Shown here: piece after piece, positions 36,286 to 47,438 of the stretch
Numbering within the stretch: position 1 is the stretch's first letter
Layout of the letters: the number at the start of each line of letters is the position of its first letter
Assembly (NCBI RefSeq): GCF_000577275.2
Contig: NZ_HG916855.1
Location: 1,178,001-1,242,000 of the forward strand
DNA from: Rhizobium favelukesii
GTDB lineage: Bacteria; Pseudomonadota; Alphaproteobacteria; Rhizobiales; Rhizobiaceae
DNA length: 64,000 nucleotides
Direction of reading: 5' to 3'
The notes under the pieces: model-generated
The model's input: the letters and a program-made list of their open reading frames with translations, nothing else
Databases searched by the model: none
What the model was told of the DNA's origin: nothing
Position numbers and translations under genes: made by a program

Positions 36286-37055
36286 GATGGGCGGTCCTCG
36301 AGCAGCCGGTAATGAGTGGCGCGCACGACCGCCTGGGTGCGGTTCCTGGCGCCGAGTTTCTTGGCCGCAGCGTTGAGGTGCATGACGACGGTGGGAACGG
36401 AGCGGTCGATGACGCGGGAGATTTCCTTGGCCGAAAGGCCCTCGGCGGAATAGCGCAGGCATTCGCGCTCGCGCTCCGTCAGCCTTGCTTTGCCGGTGCT
36501 GAACGTCTTCGTATCGAAGAGCGAATAGGCGGCCTCATGGAAAACGTGCGCGAGGAGGTTGAAGTCGGCGATGTAGCGCAGCGCGTGCCTTTCGAATTCC
36601 CGGTCGCCGCCGAACCGCACACCGGTGACGGTTGCATAGTCGCCGCGCGGCATATGCACCGGCACGGTAACGCCGGTCGACATATCCCTTTCACTTAGAT
36701 AGCGCGCGACCGGGGCTGTGTCCTCGGTCATGAAACGGCGGATCAGTGTGTCTGCCTCCGCATCGTAATTCCAGAAGAAGGGGGTGGACGTGCGCAGCGC
36801 CACCTGCTGGACCGGATCGATGCGAAAATAACCATGATTGAACCAGTAATCATGCATGTCGTCGGAAATGTTGCGTAGTTTCAGCAGCGATGGAATCATG
36901 ATTTCGCCGTCGAGATCGTAGGGCACCGGCGTATAATCGTAGATCAGCGCCTCGAAACCGATAGCCTTCATCGCTTCGAAGACCTGGTCGATCCGACCGT
37001 CCAGCGTTTCATGATCGGTGAACTGTCGTCTGATCGTGCCGATTTCGTCAATCAT
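36273..37055 (-). CDS. LuxR-type solo of the plant-responsive PipR/OryR subfamily
   Basis: The 260-residue protein has an N-terminal autoinducer-binding domain and a C-terminal LuxR helix-turn-helix ([37 protein letters not shown]). Aligned on the invariant Asp-Pro of the binding domain (D80-P81), the residue 13 before is methionine (M67) and the residue 9 before is tryptophan (W71). These are the W57M and Y61W changes (TraR numbering) that mark LuxR solos answering plant-derived signals instead of acyl-homoserine lactones. No luxI gene is present in the window. ATG 37055 has GGAG upstream. Iminopeptidase genes flank it on both sides. The end of the gene carries one of two lux-box-like dyads. 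Confidence 0.92.
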   Translation of the reverse strand: MIDEIGTIRRQFTDHETLDGRIDQVFEAMKAIGFEALIYDYTPVPYDLDGEIMIPSLLKLRNISDDMHDYWFNHGYFRIDPVQQVALRTSTPFFWNYDAEADTLIRRFMTEDTAPVARYLSERDMSTGVTVPVHMPRGDYATVTGVRFGGDREFERHALRYIADFNLLAHVFHEAAYSLFDTKTFSTGKARLTERERECLRYSAEGLSAKEISRVIDRSVPTVVMHLNAAAKKLGARNRTQAVVRATHYRLLEDRPSYNL

Positions 37056-37083
37056 CGCTGGCTCCACAGGCCTCGAGCCGATC

Positions 37084-37099
37084 CTATCACTTCTTATAG
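37084..37099. promoter_or_regulatory. lux-box-like dyad between the LuxR solo and the second iminopeptidase gene
   Basis: CTATCACTTCTTATAG lies in the 122-bp divergent region, centred about 86 bp before the second iminopeptidase start and about 37 bp before the LuxR start. It matches the dyad at 36270-36285 at both arms. It could activate the transporter operon and autoregulate the regulator. Confidence 0.6.
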
Positions 37100-37177
37100 C
37101 TGGCGCCCGACATCATTTGAGGTAAAAATTAGCGGTGCCCAAATATTAAGCAAGCATTTTCTTCGTCGGAGTGGTCA

Positions 37178-38068
37178 ATGTGGCGTGAGATCGAGCCCGA
37201 TGTTCGACTTGAGATCGAAGTCGATGGCCACAAGGTGGTGGCCTACAGTTTCGGGGATGGAGCGGAGACGGTTTTCTGCCTCAATGGCGGGCCTGGACTG
37301 CCCTGCGACTATCTGCGCGAGGCGCATTCCTGTCTGATCGATCAACGCTACCGCGTCGTCGCCTTTGATCAACTCGGGACCGGCGCGTCGGATCGCCCGA
37401 CCGAACCATCGCTCTGGACGATCAGCCGCTATGTCGAGGAGACCGAGACCGTGCGCAAGGCGCTTGGGCTCGGCAAGGTGCACATGCTCGGTCACTCCTG
37501 GGGTGGGTGGCTGGCGATCGATTATTCGCTCACCTATCCTGGCAACCTGCAGACGCTGATCCTTGAGGATACCGTTGCGGACATGCCGCATCTGATCCTG
37601 GAACTAGAGCGGTTGCGCGCAGCACTCGGGCCCGAAACGGTGGCGATGATGCAGAAGCACGAAGCCCGGGGCACGTACGACCACCCCGAATATCTCGCCG
37701 CCGTCACCATTCTCAATTATCGCCACGTGTGCCGCCTGATGGAATGGCCCGCACCTGTTCGCCGATCGCTCGGCGACTGGAACATGGGCCCCTACGGCAC
37801 CATGCAGGGCCCGAACGAATTCCTCTATACCGGCAACCTGAAGGACTGGAGCCGCGTTCGGGATCTGCCGTCCATGACGGTTCCGACATTGATCACCTGC
37901 GGTGAGCACGACGAATTGACGCCGGCCTGCGCGCTGAAGATGAAACTCGCCATCCCGAACGCCGAACTGAAGGTGTTCGCCAACGCAAGCCACATGCCCT
38001 TCTACGAAAACCCGGCGGACTACTATCCGGCACTTCTCGATTTCCTGGCACGCAACAGGTCGAACTGA
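37178..38068 (+). CDS. pip: proline iminopeptidase-family hydrolase, first gene of the peptide-transport operon
   Basis: The 296-residue protein is a second S33-type hydrolase with NGGPGLPCDYL, the nucleophile elbow GHSWGGWLA, CGEHDELTP and the histidine in NASHMPFYEN. It is clearly related to the one at 35305 but not a recent copy. The ATG follows CGGAG at normal distance. It is divergent from the LuxR solo and directly upstream of an ABC transporter of the dipeptide type, so it may cleave peptides or amides after uptake, or process the plant signal itself. There is no signal peptide, so it acts in the cytoplasm. Confidence 0.9.
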   Translation: MWREIEPDVRLEIEVDGHKVVAYSFGDGAETVFCLNGGPGLPCDYLREAHSCLIDQRYRVVAFDQLGTGASDRPTEPSLWTISRYVEETETVRKALGLGKVHMLGHSWGGWLAIDYSLTYPGNLQTLILEDTVADMPHLILELERLRAALGPETVAMMQKHEARGTYDHPEYLAAVTILNYRHVCRLMEWPAPVRRSLGDWNMGPYGTMQGPNEFLYTGNLKDWSRVRDLPSMTVPTLITCGEHDELTPACALKMKLAIPNAELKVFANASHMPFYENPADYYPALLDFLARNRSN

Positions 38069-38119
38069 TGCATAAGCTTGCAGATGACAGCATCAGTCGA
38101 CGGAGGCACCGGCATCGCC

Positions 38120-39058
38120 ATGCATCGCTATAGGTTCGTTTTCCGAAGGCCTCTCCAGTTCCTGCCGGTCATCGCCGGCATCAGCATCATCACCTTCGTG
38201 CTGGTGAGGCTGATTCCCGGCGATCCGGCGCGCGTGCTGCTCGGCACACGCGCCACGCCGACGGCCATCGCCAATATCCGCGCCCAATATGGCCTCGATG
38301 AGCCGATCTGGCTGCAGTATCTTTATTTCCTCAGAAACCTCGCCAATGGCGAGATGGGAAAGTCGATCCTCTACAAGATCGATGTGCTCAAGCTCATCGC
38401 GACGCGTATCGAGCCGACGATCGCACTCGTCATTTCGAGCATCGTGCTGTCCGTCGTGATCGCCGTGCCGCTTGCGGCAATCGCGGCGCGCAACGCGGGG
38501 CGAGCGCCAGATCATGCCGTGCGCATCATTTCGACGTTCGGCATCGGATTCCCGCCCTTCTGGCTTGGCCTAATGCTGATCATCCTGTTCAGCGTCAAGC
38601 TCGACCTGCTGCCGGTGTCCGGTTACGGATCGACGATCGCCGACAAGCTCTCTCATCTCATTCTTCCGAGCCTCACCATCGCGCTGTCGCTGTCGACCGT
38701 GCTGACACGCAGCCTCAGGACGGCAATGATCGAGGCCCTGAAATCGGATGTGGCGACGGCAGCGCGCGCTCGCGGCATGCCTGAGCGCATCGTCTTCTGG
38801 CGTCACGTAGTGCCGAACTCGTTGGTGCCGACCATCAACCTGCTCGCCGTCAACACCGGCTGGCTGATCGGCGGAACCGTCGTCATCGAGAGCGTCTTTG
38901 CGCTGCCGGGCATGGGGCAGTTGCTTGTTCGCGCCATCTTCTCGCGCGACTACATGGTGGTGCAGGGCGTCGCCATGGTCTTTGCCTGTGCAACGGTGCT
39001 CGTCAATTTCCTCGCCGACATTGCCACCGTCGCGGCCGATCCGCGGGTGAAGCTATGA
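38120..39058 (+). CDS. ABC transporter permease, DppB/OppB type
   Basis: The 312-residue protein has six membrane segments and the DppB pattern RLIPGDPARVLLG after helix 1, and the EAA loop region ARARGMPERIVFWRHVVPNSLVPTINLLAV. It forms half of the channel of a peptide or nickel-type importer. The start at 38120 (MHRYRFVFRRPLQF) fits the family N-terminus; GGAGG lies a little far upstream, and in-frame alternatives at 38078 and 38084 would add 12-14 residues. Its stop overlaps the start of the second permease. Confidence 0.9.
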   Translation: MHRYRFVFRRPLQFLPVIAGISIITFVLVRLIPGDPARVLLGTRATPTAIANIRAQYGLDEPIWLQYLYFLRNLANGEMGKSILYKIDVLKLIATRIEPTIALVISSIVLSVVIAVPLAAIAARNAGRAPDHAVRIISTFGIGFPPFWLGLMLIILFSVKLDLLPVSGYGSTIADKLSHLILPSLTIALSLSTVLTRSLRTAMIEALKSDVATAARARGMPERIVFWRHVVPNSLVPTINLLAVNTGWLIGGTVVIESVFALPGMGQLLVRAIFSRDYMVVQGVAMVFACATVLVNFLADIATVAADPRVKL

Positions 39059-39902
39059 GCACGATGGCCGTCTCACCCTCCGCTGCGGGCTGGCGAACGC
39101 TCCTGGGCAGGCGCACCATGCTCACCGTCGGTGCATCGATCTTGCTGTTCTTCATTCTCGTGGCAATCGCGGCGCCGCTGATCGCGCCGTACGATCCGAT
39201 CCTTCAAGACGGCAATGCGCGCCTGCAATTGCCGTCTCTCCTGCATCCACTCGGTACCGACAACTTCGGTCGCGATATCCTCTCACGCATCATCTGGGGT
39301 GCACGGATCGACCTGCAGATCGCGGTGATCGGTGTCGCCTTTCCGTTCCTGATCGGCACGGTCGTCGGCACGGTCGCGGGCTTCTTCGGCGGCATCGTCG
39401 ATGCGATCTTCATGCGGATCGTCGACATCATCATGGCCTTTCCCTTTCTGGTGCTGATGCTGTCGATCATCACCATCCTCGGGCCGGGCCTCGGCAGCTT
39501 CTACATCGCCATGGCTCTCGTCGGCTGGGTCTCATACGCACGGTTGATCCGAGCGCAGATCCTTGTCCTAAAAAACAGCGATTACGCCGTGGCAGCGGTC
39601 AGCCTCGGCTTCGGCCGCATGCGGATCATGTTCCGCCATCTGCTGCCGAACGCCATTGCCGGATCGATCGTATTTTCGATGTCCGATGCCGTGCTCGTCC
39701 TGCTCAGCGGCGCCGCTGTCAGCTATCTTGGGCTCGGCGTCCAGCCGCCGGTTGCCGAATGGGGCGTCATGGTCGCGGAAGGCCAGAGCTTCATCACCAC
39801 AGCCTGGTGGATCACGTTGTTTCCCGGCCTTTCCATCGTCTTTCTTGCCTTCGGCTTCAGCATTTTCGGTGATGCGTTCGGTGAGTTGCTCGGAGTGCAT
39901 GA

Positions 39903-39906
<4 letters not shown>
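39055..39906 (+). CDS. ABC transporter permease, DppC/OppC type
   Basis: The 283-residue protein has an N-terminal helix, the DppC segment IAPYDPILQD...HPLGTDNFGRDILSRIIWGARIDL, and the permease loop near AAVSLGFGRMRIMFRHLLPNAIAGSI. It pairs with the DppB-like subunit. ATGA overlaps on both sides (with the preceding permease and the following ATPase gene) show tight translational coupling. Confidence 0.92.
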
Positions 39907-41603
<1,697 letters not shown>

Positions 41604-41622
41604 GAACGAAGGGAACGACATC

Positions 41623-43137
41623 ATGAACCGGAAGTGGAAATCCATCGGGCTTGCGGCCTTTGCCGCTGCTCTCAGTCTCAGCGCCAGCTTCGCCGAAGCT
41701 GCCGGCGTGTTGAGCATCGGCCGTCGCGAGGACTCGACCACGTTCGACCCGATCAAGTCAGCCCAGAACGTCGACAACTGGGTGTTCTCCAACGTCTTCG
41801 ACGTGCTCATCCGCGTCGACAAGACCGGCACCAAGCTGGAGCCGGGTCTGGCCGAGAGCTGGACCGTATCCGGAGACGGACTGACCTACACATTCAAGAT
41901 CCGCGACGCGAAATTCTCCGACGGTTCGCCGATCACGGCCGAGGATGCAGCCTTCAGCCTTCTGCGTATCCGCGACAACAAGGCTTCGCTTTGGAGCGAC
42001 AGCTACAAGGTCGTCGAGACCGCAGAGGCAACCGATCCGAAGACGCTCACTGTCAAGCTGAAGACGCCGTCCGCGCCTTTCCTGTCAACGCTGGCGCTTC
42101 CAAACGTTTCGGTACTGTCGAAGAAGGCCGTCGATGCTGGTGAGGACGCCTTTGCTGAATTGCCGACCGCGTCGTCGGGCGCATTCACCGTCAAGGAATG
42201 GCGGCGCGGCGACCGCGTCATTCTCCAAAAGAACCCGAACTTTTGGCAGGCGGACCGCGTGAAGCTCGACGGTGTCGAGTGGATCTCGGTGCCTGACGAC
42301 AATACCCGTATGCTGAACGTGCAGGCCGGGCAGCTCGACACGGCGATTTTCGTGCCCTTCTCGCGGGTCGAGGAACTGAAGAAGGATGCCAATCTCAACG
42401 TACTGATCGACACGTCGACACGTGAGGACCATCTGCTGATCAACCACGAGCACGGCGCGCTCGCCAAGAAGGAGGTGCGTCAGGCACTCGACATGGCGAT
42501 CGACAAGAAGGCGATCGTCGATACAGTCACCTTCGGCATCGGAACCGTGGCCAACTCCTATATCCCGAAGGGGTCGCTCTATCACTACGACGACAACTAT
42601 CAGTATCCCTACGATCCGGAAAAGGCCAAGGCGATGCTGGCCGAGGCCGGCGCGTCCGACCTGGCGTTGAACTACGTGGTGAATGCCGGCAACGAAGTCG
42701 ACGAGCAGATCGCCGTTCTTCTGCAGCAGCAGCTTTCCAAGGCCGGTGTCACCGTCAACCTGCAGAAGGTAGACCCGAGCCAGAGCTGGGACATGCTGGT
42801 TGCCGGCGACTACGACATTTCGGTCATGTACTGGACGAACGACATTCTCGACCCGGACCAGAAGACGACCTTCGTGCTCGGTCACGACACCAACATGAAC
42901 TACATGACCCGCTACAAGAGCGACAAGGTGAAGGATCTGGTGGCCGCAGCCCGCCTGGAACTCGATCCGAAGAAGCGCGAGGCCATGTATGTCGAAATCC
43001 AGAAGACGGCCAAGGACGACGTCCACTGGATCGACCTCTATTACAGCCCCTACATCAACGTCTCGCGCAAGAACATCGAGAACTTCTACCAGAACCCGCT
43101 CGGCCGTTTCTTCCTCGAAGACACCGTGAAAAACTGA
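41623..43137 (+). CDS. periplasmic substrate-binding protein of the dipeptide/oligopeptide family (SBP_bac_5)
   Basis: The 504-residue protein has a cleavable signal peptide (about 25 residues, ending SFAEA-AG) and the family 5 pattern: FDPIKSAQNVDNWVFSNVFD, LEPGLAESWTVSGDGLTYTFKIRDAKFSDGSPITAEDA, and DMAIDKKAIVD. These proteins deliver peptides, opines or similar compounds to Dpp-type importers. AAGGGAAC precedes the ATG. It closes the pip-ABC operon. The ligand cannot be read from sequence, but its place next to a plant-responsive LuxR solo makes a plant-derived compound plausible. Confidence 0.92.
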   Translation: MNRKWKSIGLAAFAAALSLSASFAEAAGVLSIGRREDSTTFDPIKSAQNVDNWVFSNVFDVLIRVDKTGTKLEPGLAESWTVSGDGLTYTFKIRDAKFSDGSPITAEDAAFSLLRIRDNKASLWSDSYKVVETAEATDPKTLTVKLKTPSAPFLSTLALPNVSVLSKKAVDAGEDAFAELPTASSGAFTVKEWRRGDRVILQKNPNFWQADRVKLDGVEWISVPDDNTRMLNVQAGQLDTAIFVPFSRVEELKKDANLNVLIDTSTREDHLLINHEHGALAKKEVRQALDMAIDKKAIVDTVTFGIGTVANSYIPKGSLYHYDDNYQYPYDPEKAKAMLAEAGASDLALNYVVNAGNEVDEQIAVLLQQQLSKAGVTVNLQKVDPSQSWDMLVAGDYDISVMYWTNDILDPDQKTTFVLGHDTNMNYMTRYKSDKVKDLVAAARLELDPKKREAMYVEIQKTAKDDVHWIDLYYSPYINVSRKNIENFYQNPLGRFFLEDTVKN

Positions 43138-43456
43138 TGAAGCAGCAGCCAGGCGCCTCGGCGTCTGGCTGGGCCATGACAGCGGGGGCAGGCAGATGTT
43201 TTCCATATGGGAGAGTTTGGGCCAGAGGACCGGGATATGAAAACCGAGGGCTACCGGTGCTCACACCTGCTGTGACTTCTCCGATTTGAGAGCGTGGCCA
43301 TAGTTGAGCCTTTGGCAACCTCTTTGAGCGCTTTTCAGCTCAACAGCTTTCGTTGGGGTCGCAGTTCAAATTCCGCCCCGGAACCTGGGGCGGATATGGC
43401 CTTAACTTCCCGATTTCAATTGAAGCGGTGAGCTGATGATATAAGCAGATCTTGCC
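43138..43456. other. intergenic region between convergent operons
   Basis: It lies between the stops of the rightward peptide-transport operon and the leftward SPFH/metal-ATPase operon. Apart from the hairpin at 43147-43172 nothing was recognised. Confidence 0.45.
43147..43172 (+). terminator. possible terminator hairpin after the peptide-transport operon
   Basis: CAGCCAGGCGCC and GGCGTCTGGCTG form a long GC-rich stem with one wobble, starting ten bases after the stop of the binding-protein gene. No T tract follows, so it may act as a 3' stabilising hairpin rather than a classical terminator. Confidence 0.5.
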
Positions 43457-45403
43457 TCATGCCGTCAGTGGTTCGTCATATCTCATCATCCGGCCGGCAT
43501 TGGCGAGCACCAGCATGGTGCTGAAATTGTGCAGGATCGCCGCGACGACGGCTCCCGCCGTTCCAAGAAAGCCAAATCCCGCCAATGCGACGATCGCGAT
43601 GGTCCAGCCAAGGCCCATGATGACGTTGGTTTTCAAAGTCTGTCGGCATAGTCTGCTGAGGCGGATGCAAGTGCCGAGCCGTCGCAAATCGCTGCCAATC
43701 AGGATGATGTCCGAAGAGGCCAGCGCGATATCCGCTCCGCCGGCGCCCATCGCGATCCCGACGGCACCGGCCTTGAGGGCGAGCGAGTCGTTGATCCCGT
43801 CGCCGACGACAAGAGGTTTGAAGCCGTTTTTCGTCTCGCTCAAGACACGTTTCAGCTTGTCGGCAGGCAGGGCCTGAGCCACGACGTCATCAATGCCAAC
43901 CTCGCGCGCCAAAGCCTGCGCGACCGACTGACGGTCGCCGGTCAGCAGAAGCTGACGGTTGAGCCCGAGCGCCCGCAACTCCGTCATTGCGTCCGCGGCT
44001 TCCGGCTTGATGGTGTCCGACAAGAGGAACCAGGCGACAAAGTCTCCGTCGATGGATATCCCGGCGAGCGGACCGTCGTGTAAAGGAACAGAGGGAGCAC
44101 CGACGCAGATGTGTTCAAACAGTTCGGGGCGTCCAAGAGCGACTTCGCCAGCGCTTCCGACGGCAACCACACCCAGGCCTTGGATCTCCCTGACATTCGT
44201 TAACGGATAATATGCGTCATGGCTGATGAGCGAAGCCATGGCTCGGCTAACCGGATGGCTGCTGGCAGCGCCCAAGGATGCGGCCAAAGCCAGAACGGCG
44301 TCCCGATCCACATTCCCGGTCAGTCGGATCTCTTGCAGCCGAAGCCGGCCGAAGGTGAGGGTACCGGTCTTGTCGATGACCAGGGAGGTTAGGTCCGCCA
44401 GTTCTTCGAGAAATGCCGAGCTGCGGATGAGGATGCCGTGCCGCGCCGCGACAGCGATACCGGCAATCGCCGTTGCCGGCGCAGACAAGACCAGGGCACA
44501 CGGGCAGGCCGCCACCAGGATCGCCAGCATGATCTGGTCGTTGTAGGTAAGGAACCAAGCGATGGCCGCCACCGTCAAGACGAAACCCAGATATTGCTGC
44601 GCGTAACGCTCCAGCAGCCGGGTGATCGGTGGCTTTGAGTTTTCCGCGCGCTGCATCAGGGCAATGACCTTCCCAAGGGTGGAATGCTCGCCCGTTCGGG
44701 TCACCTCGATCTCCAGGCGGCCGTCCAGATTGATCGCACCGCCGAAGACCTCCATTCCGGTAGAGACCTCGAGAGGCACGGATTCGCCGGTGATCGGAGC
44801 GATGTCGAGGCTTGCCTGTCCTTTCCGGACACGACCGTCGGCAGGGATGCGGTCTCCCGCTCTGACCTCCACCAGATCGCCCGGCTCCAGGACGATGTTA
44901 TCGACCTCTCGCATCCCACCGTCCGAGGTGATCAATCGCGCATGGTTGCGGGTCAGGCGGGCTAGCGCATCCATCGCCTCTTTTGATCCGATGACGCTGC
45001 GCTCCTCCAGCACATGTCCGAAAATCATGATGATCGGGAGAAGGGCGGCGGTCAAAAGGTCGCCTGTCGCCCAGGCGGCCAGCATCGCCAAAGCGATCAA
45101 CTGATCGGTGATGCCGTGAAGGCTCGGATGGCGCAGGCTGTGCCAACCGGACCGGATGACTGGAACCGCGACGATGAGCGAGGCGGCCGCGAGCAGAAGC
45201 TGGCTGACGCTCTCTTCGTTCGGTGCAAGCCAGCGCCATGCGACCCCGAGAGCGAGCAGGCTCAAAGCGATCATGGCGGCGGTAAGTTGAACGGCTGCTG
45301 CCTGTTTTTCATTGGCCGTCAGCAGGCCGGCGCTCAGCACATGGCCATGATGGTGGTGCGAGTGGCCATGGGAGCCATGCGAATGATCCGTCGCGATACT
45401 CAT
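43457..45403 (-). CDS. P1B-type metal-translocating ATPase with His-rich N-terminus
   Basis: The 648-residue pump has a histidine-rich N-terminal tail (residues 7-21, HSHGSHGHSHHHHGH) instead of a Cys-based HMA domain, the actuator motif TGES at 205-208, the transport-site CPC at 300-302, the phosphorylated DKTGT at 344-348, an SHP motif and GDGIND. CPC and the SHP motif identify a soft-metal P1B ATPase (Zn/Cd/Pb or Cu group); the His tail favours zinc or a similar ion but does not prove it. It is the last gene of an operon with three SPFH proteins; its start overlaps the stop of the preceding gene (ATGA). Confidence 0.92.
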   Translation of the reverse strand: MSIATDHSHGSHGHSHHHHGHVLSAGLLTANEKQAAAVQLTAAMIALSLLALGVAWRWLAPNEESVSQLLLAAASLIVAVPVIRSGWHSLRHPSLHGITDQLIALAMLAAWATGDLLTAALLPIIMIFGHVLEERSVIGSKEAMDALARLTRNHARLITSDGGMREVDNIVLEPGDLVEVRAGDRIPADGRVRKGQASLDIAPITGESVPLEVSTGMEVFGGAINLDGRLEIEVTRTGEHSTLGKVIALMQRAENSKPPITRLLERYAQQYLGFVLTVAAIAWFLTYNDQIMLAILVAACPCALVLSAPATAIAGIAVAARHGILIRSSAFLEELADLTSLVIDKTGTLTFGRLRLQEIRLTGNVDRDAVLALAASLGAASSHPVSRAMASLISHDAYYPLTNVREIQGLGVVAVGSAGEVALGRPELFEHICVGAPSVPLHDGPLAGISIDGDFVAWFLLSDTIKPEAADAMTELRALGLNRQLLLTGDRQSVAQALAREVGIDDVVAQALPADKLKRVLSETKNGFKPLVVGDGINDSLALKAGAVGIAMGAGGADIALASSDIILIGSDLRRLGTCIRLSRLCRQTLKTNVIMGLGWTIAIVALAGFGFLGTAGAVVAAILHNFSTMLVLANAGRMMRYDEPLTA

Positions 45404-46440
45404 TTGTCGGCTCCCTGCAGAATGAGGCGCGCGTCGTCCCCGGGGTCGACCGTGACCACCGAGCCTGCCTGTGACAGGATCTTTGCAACGCGATCTCGAT
45501 AGAGGCGCCAGAGAAGACCGGGATCGCTATCGGACCCTTGAGCGCTTGCAAAGCCGATGGCGGTGGCCGTATCGGTGCGCGCCTTTGCCAGCCGTTCGCT
45601 GGATTGGGCCTGCGCCACCTGCACGATCCGGTCGGCCTCCTGATCGGCGGCCTGCCTGTCTTTCTCCGCATCGTTTTGTGCTGACGCAATCGCCTGCTCT
45701 GCCTGCTGGCTTGCGGTCAGTACCTGATCGAACGCGCTGACGGCGGTTGCCGGAAGTGCGGATTGCACGTCGGCTCGGTCGATCTCGATCCCGAGGCCCA
45801 TGCCCCTCGATTTCAGGGCGCTCAGACTGCTGTTGATGCTGTTTACCAGGTCGGCCCGCAAACGTTCGCGCCGCTCGGCGACGCCGTTGTCGGAGGCGAC
45901 CAGCTCCGGGCGCGCGACTAGAATGCTGTCGAGGTCTCTTGAGGCGCAGATCACAACGGCACTGCGGGTGGCAAGGCGGTCCAACGCTGGAAGGACGTGC
46001 TCCTGCTGTAGAGCGTAGGCGAACGGGTCGGTCACCCTGTAGAAGACCCGGACGTCGAGCTGAACGACACTGGCATCAGCCGTCAGCAGATATCCTGACC
46101 CCGCCAGGGCGTCGCTCTGCGTCGAGACATCAGCATCGCCGATCTGAGCCGCGGGCGAGCGCAACAATCCATTGATCGGGTGTTCCAAGACGGTGGCGGA
46201 CGCCGGAAGAAGCAAAACCTTTTCGAAAGGCGCGGGCAGGGCCCACAACAAACCGGATTCCTGCACTCGGTTCAAAGCGCCCAGGCGCAGGACTACAGCC
46301 CGGTTTTGTGGCGCGATCTCCCTGATATTGGATGTCGCCCAGCCGCCGGCCGCGAGCACCATGACTGCGGATAACAGCAAAGATACCAGATGAACAGCTT
46401 GGTACTGCGCCATCGAATTCCGATCCCTGGTCGTTCGCAT
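45400..46440 (-). CDS. SPFH-domain membrane protein (HflC/HflK-like), third gene of the operon
   Basis: The 346-residue protein has one N-terminal membrane helix (about residues 14-33) and an SPFH/band 7 domain (EIAPQNRAVVLRLGALNRVQESGLLWALPAPFEKV, VQLDVRVFYRVTDPFAY, ALDRLATRSAVVICASRDLDSIL), followed by a charged coiled-coil rich in alanine and glutamine. HflK/HflC proteins form large membrane cages that regulate FtsH; this one is a divergent relative. ATG 46440 has GAGG nine bases upstream. Its stop overlaps the metal-ATPase start, which argues that the two products are needed together. Confidence 0.85.
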   Translation of the reverse strand: MRTTRDRNSMAQYQAVHLVSLLLSAVMVLAAGGWATSNIREIAPQNRAVVLRLGALNRVQESGLLWALPAPFEKVLLLPASATVLEHPINGLLRSPAAQIGDADVSTQSDALAGSGYLLTADASVVQLDVRVFYRVTDPFAYALQQEHVLPALDRLATRSAVVICASRDLDSILVARPELVASDNGVAERRERLRADLVNSINSSLSALKSRGMGLGIEIDRADVQSALPATAVSAFDQVLTASQQAEQAIASAQNDAEKDRQAADQEADRIVQVAQAQSSERLAKARTDTATAIGFASAQGSDSDPGLLWRLYRDRVAKILSQAGSVVTVDPGDDARLILQGADK

Positions 46441-46442
46441 CT

Positions 46443-47438
46443 CTAATGCGCCTCGCCTGTTGACGAGACCTTGGGCGGTCCATCGACCAAAGCCCGAAAA
46501 GGTGCAGCATCCGTGCGCAGGACAAGGCGTGTGTTGGAATTGACGATCGTCCCGAGCGTATCGAGGGAGCGGAGCAGTTCATAAAGCTCCGGGGCACTTT
46601 TGTAGGCAGCCCCGTAGATCTGTGCCGCTTCGACACGGGATCTGGCCTCTATGTCGGCGGCTTTCACGGTCGCGTCCGCCTGCAGAACTCTCGCGTCGCG
46701 TTCGGCTGCGGAGCGGATCTCGGCTGCCTTGCGTTTGCCGACCGCCGCGCGCTCGGTGGCGATCGTCTCGCGCTCGGCCCGCATGCGGTCGACCGTGGCA
46801 TTCAACGTCACTGCGGGCAAGGTCAGGCGCTCGATGCCGATATCGACAACCTGCAAGCCGTAAGTGTCGAGCAATTGCTGTGTGATCTGGGCTTTGAGTT
46901 GCGCTTCCAGCGCATTGATCCGGAGCTTGTCGGGATCGGGATTGATCAGCGACGACAAGTCGAAATTGCTGGCGGCAGTTTCGAGCGACGATCCAAGGAA
47001 CGTGCGGATTTGCGCTGCTGCCAAATCAGGTTGATTCTGGACCGAGCGAACGAAGCGCTTGATTGCATCCGGGTCCTGCGGCACCTGCCAGATCGCATAG
47101 GCCTGCGCGATGATGCGCAATCCATCCTTTGTTCCGACATCCTGAAGGCCGCTCGATGTCGATCTGGCGCGTAGATCGACATTGATGGTGTTCTCCAAGG
47201 GAATGGGAAGCCGGAACGCCAGGCCAGGATCGGTCAGAACACGCATCGGATTGCCGAATCTGGTGATGATGGTCGCGGCCCCCGATTGGACCTGCACGAG
47301 GCAGGCGGCCACCAGGATGATCGATACGATCACGATTGCGACGACCAGACGAGACCATCGGAACGGCATGGTCTCGTCGCGATCGTGAGAATGGTGATCG
47401 TGATGGTCTGAGTCCGGATGAGCATGTGCGTCGGTCAT
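46443..47438 (-). CDS. SPFH-domain membrane protein (HflC-like) with His-rich N-terminus
   Basis: The 331-residue protein has a cytosolic N-terminal tail rich in His and Asp (MTDAHAHPDSDHHDHHSHD), a membrane helix at about residues 30-48 and a band 7 domain (GAATIITRFGNPMRVLTDPGLAFRLPIP, INVDLRARSTSS, GLQVVDIGIERLTLPAV), then a coiled coil. It is closest in layout to HflC. The His/Asp tail resembles that of the metal ATPase encoded two genes downstream and may bind the same metal; this is inference. Its start overlaps the upstream gene by four bases. Confidence 0.87.
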   Translation of the reverse strand: MTDAHAHPDSDHHDHHSHDRDETMPFRWSRLVVAIVIVSIILVAACLVQVQSGAATIITRFGNPMRVLTDPGLAFRLPIPLENTINVDLRARSTSSGLQDVGTKDGLRIIAQAYAIWQVPQDPDAIKRFVRSVQNQPDLAAAQIRTFLGSSLETAASNFDLSSLINPDPDKLRINALEAQLKAQITQQLLDTYGLQVVDIGIERLTLPAVTLNATVDRMRAERETIATERAAVGKRKAAEIRSAAERDARVLQADATVKAADIEARSRVEAAQIYGAAYKSAPELYELLRSLDTLGTIVNSNTRLVLRTDAAPFRALVDGPPKVSSTGEAH

